Shown piece after piece: positions 1 through 4,685 of a stretch of 17,470 nt of DNA (position 1 is its first letter; each line of letters opens with the position of its first letter). Source of the DNA: UBA1568 sp964488025 (GTDB lineage Bacteria; Patescibacteriota; Minisyncoccia; Moranbacterales; UBA1568); assembly GCA_964488025.1 (NCBI GenBank), contig CAZATJ010000015.1:1-17470 (forward strand). Reading direction: 5' to 3'. The position numbers and the translations under genes are program-made. Under the pieces are notes generated by a model, which worked only from the letters and a program-made list of their open reading frames with translations, had not been told where the DNA came from and did no database searches.

Positions 1-79
1 AAATGTTTTAAACTTAAAAATTCTGAAATTCGAATTTGGTTCAAAATTCAAAATTAACGTTTTCAAAATTACATTTTGT

Positions 80-547
80 CTAAGCAAAATGTGCAAAGGC
101 CTTGTTCGCTTCGGCCATACGGTGAGTCTCCTCGCGTTTCTTCATGGCAGAACCAAGCTTATTGGAAGCGTCAAGAAGTTCATCAGCTAATTTCTCAGCC
201 ATCGCCTTACCCTTCTTGTTGCGGCAAGCGTCACGAATCCAGCGCATAGCAAGCACCTGACGACGTTCACTGGAAACCGGCACTGGTACCTGATAATTCG
301 CACCGCCGACACGGCGACTCTTCAGCTGGAGGAGCGGAGAAACATTTTTGATCGCCTGTTCAAAGGTATTGAGTCCACCCTTTTTGGTACGTTCGTGAAT
401 GATATCAAAAGCATCGTAGATGATTTTCTCAGCTACGCTTTTCTTCCCGCACCACATGATCATTCCGACGAAATGACCAACCAACGGATTATCATATACG
501 GTATCCGGTTTCCATTCGCGGGCAAATTGTCGTTTTCTTCGTGGCAT
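80..547 (-). CDS. rpsG: 30S ribosomal protein S7
   Basis: S7 nucleates assembly of the 3' domain of 16S rRNA, forming the small-subunit head and contacting mRNA and tRNA near the exit site. The 155-residue product is close to the usual bacterial length (about 156). It starts MPRRKRQF, has the conserved KPD near residue 15, the GGANYQVP segment near 82-89, and the ERR..AMRW stretch that follows. It lies downstream of rpsL as in str operons; whether fusA follows cannot be seen because the window ends 79 bases further on. The ATG has no SD; upstream there is instead an AGCTAA-rich repeat at 557-592. Positions 1-79 are AT-rich with no clear terminator. Identification is secure. Confidence 0.97.
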   Translation of the reverse strand: MPRRKRQFAREWKPDTVYDNPLVGHFVGMIMWCGKKSVAEKIIYDAFDIIHERTKKGGLNTFEQAIKNVSPLLQLKSRRVGGANYQVPVPVSSERRQVLAMRWIRDACRNKKGKAMAEKLADELLDASNKLGSAMKKREETHRMAEANKAFAHFA

Positions 548-556
548 ATCTTTACG

Positions 557-592
557 AGCTTCGTTAGCTTTTAGCTGCTTAGCTTCTTAGCT
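557..592 (-). repeat. AGCTAA-type degenerate repeat in the rpsG leader
   Basis: Read on the minus strand, AGCTAA/GAAGCT units recur about every 9-10 bases and stop nine bases before the rpsG ATG. Similar strings lie before the M50 peptidase (1931-1965) and nrdR (6603-6630), with a shorter trace before ftsZ. The rest of the rpsL-rpsG gap (about 608-650) holds two further related units, GCTAACGAAGC and GCTATCGAAGC. Function is unknown. Confidence 0.6.
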
Positions 593-657
593 TTAAATTA
601 AGATTTGGTTTCACTCGCTAACGAAGCTATACGCTATCGAAGCCAGTGAAGCTGTTT

Positions 658-1074
658 TTAGTCTTTCTTCTTTTCTTTCTTAGCGCCATACTTGCTCCGG
701 CTCTGCATCCGCTTCACACCAGCAGCATCGAAAATGCCACGCACGATGTGATAGCGCACGCCCGGAAGATCCTTCACACGACCGCCACGAATCATGACGA
801 TAGAGTGCTCCTGCAAGTTGTGCCCTTCACCAGGAATGTAGGCAGTCACTTCCATACCGTTCGTCAGGCGCACACGAGCAATCTTACGCAAAGCCGAGTT
901 CGGCTTCTTTGGCGTCGTCGTCGACACTTTGATACACACTCCACGCTTGAACGGACTGTTATGAAACGTGTTGCGATTTTTGACCGTGTTGATGGAATAC
1001 GTCATGGCCGGAGACTTCGACTTCTTGGCCGCTGAAGTACGGGGACGCTTGATGAGCTGATTGATCGTTGCCAC
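658..1074 (-). CDS. rpsL: 30S ribosomal protein S12
   Basis: S12 lies at the decoding centre of the 30S subunit and affects tRNA selection accuracy. The GTG at 1072-1074 is chosen as start because it gives the family N-terminus (M)ATINQL; the open frame continues upstream but without family similarity. The protein is 138 residues, the longer form with an insertion at about 15-40 relative to E. coli. Conserved segments include TTTPKKPNSALRK (52-64), GEGHNLQEHS (82-91) and RGGRVKDLPGVRYH (96-109). Lys56 and Lys101 match the positions tied to streptomycin sensitivity, so no classic resistance change is seen. It is the first gene after the promoter at 1159-1188, followed by rpsG. No SD precedes the GTG. 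Confidence 0.96.
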   Translation of the reverse strand: MATINQLIKRPRTSAAKKSKSPAMTYSINTVKNRNTFHNSPFKRGVCIKVSTTTPKKPNSALRKIARVRLTNGMEVTAYIPGEGHNLQEHSIVMIRGGRVKDLPGVRYHIVRGIFDAAGVKRMQSRSKYGAKKEKKKD

Positions 1075-1130
1075 AGGACTTGAGAAGGTTAAAACGGTTA
1101 GTATGAAAATTCCTCGTATAAATACAAACA

Positions 1131-1147
1131 AAAAAAGCAATGCTTTT
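1131..1147 (-). promoter_or_regulatory. Small hairpin plus T-run in the rpsL leader
   Basis: On the minus strand an AAAAGC/GCTTTT hairpin with a 3-base loop is followed by a run of seven T, a few bases after the predicted transcription start of the rpsL promoter. It looks like a weak terminator or a 5' stabilising hairpin. It is short and AT-rich, so it may be chance. Confidence 0.3.
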
Positions 1148-1158
1148 CCGTAGTGCCT

Positions 1159-1188
1159 ATAGTACCCTAGGATTCAGGTTTATGTCAA
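1159..1188 (-). promoter_or_regulatory. Sigma70-type promoter for rpsL-rpsG
   Basis: Minus strand: a perfect TTGACA -35 box (1183-1188), an 18-base spacer and a TACTAT -10 box (1159-1164). It lies between the M50 peptidase stop and rpsL, so the ribosomal genes can be transcribed independently of the peptidase. The predicted start near 1152 gives a leader of about 78 bases. Confidence 0.7.
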
Positions 1189-1200
1189 CCCCGCACTTCT

Positions 1201-1923
1201 TTACAGCGTAAAACGCAGAAAGAGACTGAGGACGAAATTAATAAACATGCCGATAGGACCAGAAAAGAAAAAAATAACAAAAATGAGAAGGAAAAGCCCA
1301 TACTGCTCGAGTATGAGAATAGTCCGTTCTCCGAGCGGCAAAACGGCGTAAAGAATCTTCGATCCATCAAGTGGCGGGAGAGGAAGCAGATTGAAGCACG
1401 CTAAAACGACATTCCAAAAAATCACCAAGAGAAGCAACCCGTAGAAAATACCCGCTATCGATCCGGAAAGGGCTTCCGCCAGAAGCCGAAAGCGTTCCAG
1501 AAAATCGCCCCGGCCACCGATGACCCCGATAAATCGTCCCAAAATATCCTGCTTAGCCAAAAGCGTCAACGGGAGAAGATAAGCGAAGAGTGTTGCCACC
1601 GATGCAATAAGAAGATTCGACAACGGTCCGGCCAGAGCCACTACTGTCGGCCCCCATTTCTGATCCCGAAGATTATACGGATTATACGGTACCGGTTTCG
1701 CCCACCCGAAAGCGAATCCTGTAGTGACGAATAAAAGCACCGGAAGTACCACCGAGCCGAACGGGTCGATATGTTTCATCGGATTCAGATTGAGCCGACC
1801 GGCATACTTAGCCGTTAGGTCACCAAGCCAGAGAGCTACCACACCATGTGATACCTCGTGAATAATCACCGAATAAATGAGTGTCAGGAAGTAAAACCCG
1901 ACAAGTACGATTTCATGAGCCAT
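1201..1923 (-). CDS. Site-2-protease-like M50 family zinc metallopeptidase
   Basis: A polytopic membrane protease of the S2P/M50 family, a group that cleaves substrates within the membrane. The 240-residue form from the ATG at 1921-1923 is preferred: its first residues lead straight into the first membrane helix with the zinc motif HEVSHG (His22, Glu23, His26). A longer frame to 2097 overlaps the start of rpmB on the other strand and lacks family similarity. Further family marks are AGPLSNLL near 117-124 and NLLPLPPLDGSKIL near 196-209, the latter supplying the third zinc-ligand Asp. Several hydrophobic helices are evident and there is no PDZ domain, so it belongs to the compact rhomboid-sized M50 type. 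The substrate is unknown. No SD; an AGCTAA-type repeat sits seven bases upstream. Confidence 0.88.
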   Translation of the reverse strand: MAHEIVLVGFYFLTLIYSVIIHEVSHGVVALWLGDLTAKYAGRLNLNPMKHIDPFGSVVLPVLLFVTTGFAFGWAKPVPYNPYNLRDQKWGPTVVALAGPLSNLLIASVATLFAYLLPLTLLAKQDILGRFIGVIGGRGDFLERFRLLAEALSGSIAGIFYGLLLLVIFWNVVLACFNLLPLPPLDGSKILYAVLPLGERTILILEQYGLFLLIFVIFFFSGPIGMFINFVLSLFLRFTL

Positions 1924-1930
1924 AATGAGC

Positions 1931-1965
1931 AGCTTTTTAGCTTCGTTAGCCTTTAGCTTATTAGC
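1931..1965 (-). repeat. AGCTAA-type degenerate repeat before the M50 peptidase
   Basis: Minus-strand units GCTAATAAGCTAAAGGC and GCTAACGAAGCTAAAAAGC follow each other and end seven bases before the ATG. The wording closely matches the strings before rpsG and nrdR. It also lies in the gap between divergent genes, so a role for rpmB is not excluded. Confidence 0.6.
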
Positions 1966-2037
1966 AAGAAAAGTTGGCTCTTGCCAAAGCAATACAGACA
2001 TGATACCGTACTCAAAGTAATATCTCAAGAAGCTTCT

Positions 2038-2211
2038 ATGAGCCGAACCTGTCAACTCACCGGTCGCGGAACCAAAACCGGTAATAAAATCAGCCACTCA
2101 AAGCGTCATACCCGTCGTACTTTCAAGGTGAACGTCCAGACCAAACGTCTCGGTGGCATGAAGCTGAAACTTTCCACTAAGGCCATGCGTACCTTGGCCA
2201 AAGCCGCTTAA
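2038..2211 (+). CDS. rpmB: 50S ribosomal protein L28
   Basis: L28 is a small basic protein of the large subunit near the E site. The ATG at 2038 gives 57 residues beginning MSRTCQLTGRG, the expected L28 start; the open frame reaching back to 1981 has unrelated sequence. Conserved features are the SHSKRHTRR-type basic segment (about residues 21-30) and the C-terminal KLSTKAMRTLAK. There is one Cys (residue 5) and no CxxC pair, so it is a zinc-free form. It is the only plus-strand gene in the first 14 kb, divergent from the M50 peptidase and followed by a strong terminator. Its promoter is not obvious; TTGCCA near 1982 could be a -35 box with a poor -10. Confidence 0.95.
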   Translation: MSRTCQLTGRGTKTGNKISHSKRHTRRTFKVNVQTKRLGGMKLKLSTKAMRTLAKAA

Positions 2212-2225
2212 AGAAAGACACGTTC

Positions 2226-2261
2226 ATATAAAACATCCGCTCTCAAGCGGATGTTTTATAT
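2226..2261. terminator. Bidirectional rho-independent terminator between rpmB and the tRNA unit
   Basis: A 15-bp perfect stem (2226-2240 with 2247-2261) has a TCTCAA loop. T-rich sequence lies on both sides, so it can end rpmB from the left and the minus-strand tRNA transcript from the right. Confidence 0.85.
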
Positions 2262-2312
2262 TTGATTTTCTTTGTCGGGCTGCCGGGAATCGAACCCGGC
2301 CTACATGCTCCA

Positions 2313-2437
2313 GGGAATTTCTTCATCGTCATGGTCGGGGTAAGCAGAATCGAACTGCTACTACAAGACCCCCAGCCTTGCGTACTGCCACTATACTATA
2401 CCCCGACGATGAAGAAGAAAGCTTCGCTAAAATTCCC
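2313..2437 (-). repeat. Interrupted inverted repeat flanking the inner tRNA-Pro
   Basis: GGGAATT (2313-2319) pairs with 2431-2437, and 2319-2329 pairs with 2406-2416, giving about 18 bp that bring the ends of the insert together around the tRNA. One arm has a 13-base bulge (2417-2429) with an AGC-TTC-GCT mini-hairpin. Next to it, 2438-2448 and 2453-2463 form a separate 11-bp hairpin with a GTCG loop. Nearly all non-tRNA bases of the insert are therefore paired. Confidence 0.75.
2332..2405 (-). tRNA. tRNA-Pro, anticodon GGG
   Basis: An intact 74-nt cloverleaf: acceptor CGGGGTA/TACCCCG, D-arm GTAT-AGTGGCA-GTAC, anticodon arm CAAGG-CTGGGGG-TCTTG, variable TAGT, T-arm AGCAG-TTCGATT-CTGCT, discriminator A and encoded CCA. 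The loop places GGG at 34-36 (reads CCC, probably CCU). C1-G72 and A73 are bacterial ProRS identity marks. It lies wholly inside the interrupted outer tRNA, at its anticodon loop. An 11-bp helix (2319-2329 with 2406-2416) closes immediately outside its acceptor end, which could affect 5' and 3' processing. No convincing promoter of its own is seen; the one at 2544-2572 would serve both. Confidence 0.92.
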
Positions 2438-2483
2438 GTAAAAGTAAAGTCGTTTACTTTCACCCCCATGCATGCGCACTGCC

Positions 2484-2523
2484 TGCCTCGACTCGCTTCG
2501 CCTGTCGACGCGAGGCGGGCCGA
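2484..2523 (-). repeat. 40-base GC-rich hairpin insert in the outer tRNA D-loop
   Basis: Compared with the inner tRNA, whose D-loop is A-GT-GGCA, the outer gene has about 40 extra bases between A14 and GGCA. They form a hairpin: 2511-2520 pairs with 2481-2490 at 9 of 10 positions. It resembles intergenic palindromic (REP-like) elements. A looser relative sharing CGGCCCGC may lie near 8165-8185. Confidence 0.5.
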
Positions 2524-2543
2524 TATACTACAGCCCGCTATTT

Positions 2544-2572
2544 TTTATGAAAGCATAATTGAGCGTAACAAA
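2544..2572 (-). promoter_or_regulatory. Promoter for the tRNA unit
   Basis: Minus strand: TTTGTT (2567-2572), a 17-base spacer and CATAAA (2544-2549). The predicted start falls at or next to C1 of the outer tRNA (2537). Boxes are moderate matches, but position supports it. Confidence 0.45.
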
Positions 2573-2586
2573 GTTTTTGACAAATG

Positions 2587-2614
2587 AAAAGGGAGCGACC
2601 AAAAGGTTGCTCCC
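2587..2614 (-). terminator. Terminator of the small structured transcript
   Basis: A 10-bp stem (2591-2600 with 2605-2614, one G-T pair on one strand) has an AAAA/TTTT loop and is followed on the minus strand by TTTTCATTT. It lies about 35 bases beyond the stop of the small gene at 2648-2860. Confidence 0.7.
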
Positions 2615-2647
2615 TGTGTTTGTCGGTCGTTGCCGAGGCGTGCGGAG

Positions 2648-2860
2648 TCACCGACCCCACGTCCCCCCCATGGCAATCCGCAGGTGTGCCGTCGTGATCA
2701 CCTGCGAATGACTGATTCGGGCAAACTTCGCCCGATCGATTTTGGGAGGGTCGCATAGACCCTCCGCGACTGCCTTGTAACAGGATCTTCCTGTAAGCGT
2801 CCTGGTGCATCCTGTCCCCTCAGCATGGGTACAGGTACTTTTTTCTTTTGTCTTTGGCAC
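2648..2860 (-). CDS. Small Cys-containing hypothetical protein
   Basis: I do not recognise this 70-residue product. The GTG at 2858-2860 is chosen because AGAGGAG lies six to seven bases before it, one of only two strong SDs in the window. The protein is (M)PKTKEKSTCTHAEGTG then CTRTLTGRSC, with cysteines at about 9, 17, 25 and 34 plus His11, and a C-terminal half reading IDRAKFARISHS. The Cys/His spacing could bind metal but fits no family I can name. It has a private consensus promoter (2989-3017), a leader of about 120 bases and a terminator, so it is a one-gene transcript. The region is rich in hairpins, for example the 8-bp stem 2745-2765 and the 8-bp stem 2680-2707. The alternative is that the whole transcript is a non-coding RNA and the frame is incidental. 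Confidence 0.5.
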   Translation of the reverse strand: MPKTKEKSTCTHAEGTGCTRTLTGRSCYKAVAEGLCDPPKIDRAKFARISHSQVITTAHLRIAMGGTWGR

Positions 2861-2883
2861 TGCGATCTCCTCTTGATGCCAAA
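2853..2883 (-). promoter_or_regulatory. Hairpin presenting the SD of the small gene
   Basis: A perfect 7-bp stem, 2853-2859 (TTTGGCA) with 2877-2883 (TGCCAAA), encloses a 17-base loop holding AGGAG. The GTG start straddles the loop-stem boundary. This arrangement could gate translation initiation. Confidence 0.5.
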
Positions 2884-2988
2884 ATTGTTCCACCCGCAGC
2901 GTTGCTGTGGGAGCTGTTCTGAGGAAAATAGGGTAATTTTCCTCAAAAAACCACCTACCAGAAGCTTGTGGCTCCTGATATAACCGGC

Positions 2989-3017
2989 ATTATACGCCGG
3001 TTTCAATCCTTTGTCAA
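2989..3017 (-). promoter_or_regulatory. Perfect-consensus sigma70 promoter
   Basis: Minus strand: TTGACA (3012-3017), exactly 17 bases, TATAAT (2989-2994). It is the best promoter in the window and drives the structured transcript at about 2982-2583. Confidence 0.85.
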
Positions 3018-3023
3018 GGGTAC

Positions 3024-3050
3024 AAAAAAGACCTCTATGAGGCCTTTTTT
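3024..3050 (-). terminator. Terminator of ndk
   Basis: A 12-bp stem with a 3-base loop: A6-GGCCTC on one side pairs with GAGGTC-T6 (one G-T pair in minus-strand RNA). It sits about 30 bases past the ndk stop and ends in the T-run. Confidence 0.8.
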
Positions 3051-3080
3051 GACACTATATTTCAGTAAATCGTTTCAAAG

Positions 3081-3686
3081 CTACTCCAGCATCCCGTCCA
3101 GGTTCACATCATACAGCACCTGCTCCTGCACCAAACGGTACCCGACGATGTCCGATGCTTCGAACCAGATCGGAATTTCACGCTCGGCTTCCTCCGGGCT
3201 ATCGGAACAGTGAATGAGGTTGCGGACAGCGCGATTATCCAAGCTCGAGAGCGCATAGGAGTCGACGGTGAAGTCACCCCGGATCGTTCCGACATCAGAG
3301 GTGGTTGGCTCGGTACCGCCGACGATTTTCTTGACGATAGTCACCGATTGATTGCCTTCGATAACCGCGGCCAATACCGGACCGGAAGTGAAGAAATCCA
3401 CGTTCGACTGGATGATGTCTTTTCCGTACTCGAGGGCCTCTTTTTCGATTGGCAGACCATGAGTGGTCCGATCCTCAACGATGCGAGCACCTTTTTTCAA
3501 AAACCACTCTTCATCCTTATTGTAGTGCGTCCAGCATTGATCAGCTTTTGGCAACAGAAATTTCACGGCTACGAATTTGAGTCCGGTCCGCTCGATACGT
3601 ATCAAAATCTCCCCCATAAGAGAGCGCTGGATGCCGTCCGGCTTCACGATAATCAGAGTGCGTTCTTTTTTAGGATGCTCCGCCAT
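3081..3686 (-). CDS. ndk: Nucleoside diphosphate kinase with an internal insertion
   Basis: Ndk transfers the gamma-phosphate of ATP to NDPs through a phosphohistidine. Family marks are TLIIVKPDGIQR (10-21), TSGPVLAAVIEG (100-111), GTIRGDF (133-139) and the active-site NLIHCSDSPEEA with catalytic His159. At 201 residues it is much longer than the usual 130-150. About 30-40 extra residues lie at roughly 56-95, between the HY of the N-terminal half and TSGPV, and there is a C-terminal tail after the EIPIWF segment. Catalytic and nucleotide-contact residues look intact, so it should be active; the insertion probably alters oligomer or surface contacts (inference). It has two promoters and its own terminator. 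Confidence 0.95.
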   Translation of the reverse strand: MAEHPKKERTLIIVKPDGIQRSLMGEILIRIERTGLKFVAVKFLLPKADQCWTHYNKDEEWFLKKGARIVEDRTTHGLPIEKEALEYGKDIIQSNVDFFTSGPVLAAVIEGNQSVTIVKKIVGGTEPTTSDVGTIRGDFTVDSYALSSLDNRAVRNLIHCSDSPEEAEREIPIWFEASDIVGYRLVQEQVLYDVNLDGMLE

Positions 3687-3719
3687 ACGATTCTTACACT
3701 AAAAACTTATCACCATCTC

Positions 3720-3748
3720 ATTATGACACAAAAAATATTGACTGGCAA
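3720..3748 (-). promoter_or_regulatory. ndk promoter, proximal
   Basis: Minus strand: TTGCCA (3743-3748), a 17-base spacer and CATAAT (3720-3725). The predicted start near 3713 gives a 27-base leader. Confidence 0.6.
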
Positions 3749-3777
3749 TACCGATTCACTTTTTATACATCGGGATA

Positions 3778-3806
3778 AGTATACGTGTTTTTTCCCTTCT
3801 TGGCAA
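3778..3806 (-). promoter_or_regulatory. ndk promoter, distal
   Basis: Minus strand: TTGCCA (3801-3806), a 17-base spacer and TATACT (3778-3783). It lies just beyond the end of the ComEC hydrolase gene and repeats the -35 of the proximal promoter. Confidence 0.6.
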
Positions 3807-3827
3807 GCAGCCGATATACCACGCTGC

Positions 3828-4685
3828 CTACCTGGCGTACGCGCATCGTTCCTCAAAACAACGATAACGGATATCACCCTCCTCATCCGTACGATGAATA
3901 ATTGTGCCGATCTGGCGAAGACGCTCAAGAACGTCCGGAGCCGGATGACCGTAACTATTTTTCCCCACCGAAATCACCGCTTCTTTTGGCTGGATCATCC
4001 TAAGAAACTGCTCACTCGTCGAGTACTTGGACCCGTGGTGGGCAGCCTTGAGCACGGTCACTTCAGGCTCATCGGGCGGCAGAAATGTTTCTTCACGAGG
4101 CAGATCCCCAGTCAGAAGAAAGCTGGTTTCGCCATAGACGAAGCGCGCCACGATACTCCCCTCGTTGGTGTCGGCATCAGGCACGACCCCCGGTATCAGC
4201 TGAAACGGATACTCTATCAAAAGTTTTCCTCCTTCCGGAAATACTATGTCAGCCCCCCGAAACACCTGGGTCGGTTCATGACCAGTACGCTTCACGACCC
4301 CTTCCTGAAACAGGCGCGAGGTCTCCGTCTCGCTCTCGGCCCCTGTGGTCAGTACCCGTTCCACCTGATACGCTCGAAGAACCGCCGGCAACCCTCCGAT
4401 ATGATCAGCATCCGGATGCGTGGCAATGACCACTTCGATTTTTCTGTCCCAAAAAGGAATGTGCCGCCCGAGACGCCCCAAAAGCTCCTTACCCGTCCGA
4501 CCGCCATCGATGAGTATCTGGTTTTTCCCCTGAGAGATAAGGATGGCGTCGCCCTGACCGACATTAAGAAAAACGATCTCCGTCTGCCGCTCCACAAGCG
4601 CGAGGTGCCACAGAAACAGTCCGCCCAAGAGAGTCAGGACCCCCAAGAAGAAAAGGGTGAGTTTATATTTTTTGTTTACTCTCAT
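3828..4685 (-). CDS. ComEC C-terminal-type metallo-beta-lactamase-fold hydrolase
   Basis: This 285-residue protein corresponds to the hydrolase part of ComEC, thought to act on the non-transported DNA strand during uptake. An N-terminal membrane anchor (about 8-28) precedes the fold. The metal motif THPDADHIGG is at 89-98 (His90, Asp92, Asp94, His95), LLTGD at 190-194, AAHHGS at 214-219 and GHP at 246-248. The upstream VGQGDAILI (42-50) is typical of ComEC-type members. The ATG overlaps the end of the membrane-channel gene by 23 bases in another frame, implying translational coupling or frameshifting. No SD is seen. An extracytoplasmic location is inferred from ComEC topology. Confidence 0.9.
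   Translation of the reverse strand: MRVNKKYKLTLFFLGVLTLLGGLFLWHLALVERQTEIVFLNVGQGDAILISQGKNQILIDGGRTGKELLGRLGRHIPFWDRKIEVVIATHPDADHIGGLPAVLRAYQVERVLTTGAESETETSRLFQEGVVKRTGHEPTQVFRGADIVFPEGGKLLIEYPFQLIPGVVPDADTNEGSIVARFVYGETSFLLTGDLPREETFLPPDEPEVTVLKAAHHGSKYSTSEQFLRMIQPKEAVISVGKNSYGHPAPDVLERLRQIGTIIHRTDEEGDIRYRCFEERCAYAR

Larger units (their letters stand above)
2272..2537 (-). tRNA. Interrupted tRNA-Pro-like gene enclosing another tRNA gene
   Basis: Two separated minus-strand pieces together make a tRNA. The 5' piece (2537 to about 2464) has acceptor CGGGCTG, TA at positions 8-9, D-stem GTAT/GTGC, anticodon-stem CATGC (2474-2470) and the start of a loop, ATGGGG. The 3' piece (about 2312 to 2272) has GCATG (2308-2304), a TAGG variable region, a T-arm CCGGG-TTCGATT-CCCGG, acceptor CAGCCCG (2282-2276), discriminator A, then CAA instead of CCA. 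Acceptor (7/7) and anticodon (5/5) stems pair perfectly. C1-G72 and A73, and likeness to the inner tRNA-Pro, point to proline; joining to ATGGGGA would give anticodon GGG, but the junction is ambiguous. A 40-base insert splits the D-loop and about 150 bases split the anticodon loop. It may be a spliced gene or a disrupted relic. Confidence 0.6.

Noticed and set aside
1924..2097. Longer N-terminus of the M50 peptidase
   Set aside because: It would overlap rpmB on the other strand and adds sequence without family similarity; part of it is the AGCTAA repeat.
2313..2463. Group I or group II intron in the outer tRNA
   Set aside because: About 150 bases, most of them a tRNA and its flanking helices, leave no room for the catalytic cores.
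2920..2945. GAGGAAAAT/ATTTTCCTC hairpin as a terminator
   Set aside because: No T-run follows on either strand; it lies in the leader of the small transcript.
2583..2994. Identity as tmRNA or RNase P RNA
   Set aside because: I looked for the tRNA-like ends and T-loop of tmRNA and for the conserved GAGGAAAGTCC-type and ACAGAA-type segments of RNase P RNA. GAGGAAAAT occurs but only as an arm of a simple hairpin, and the other motifs are missing.
3800..3845. Terminator after the ComEC hydrolase gene
   Set aside because: A 10-bp stem with two G-T pairs exists, but A-rich rather than T-rich sequence follows it, so read-through into ndk remains possible.
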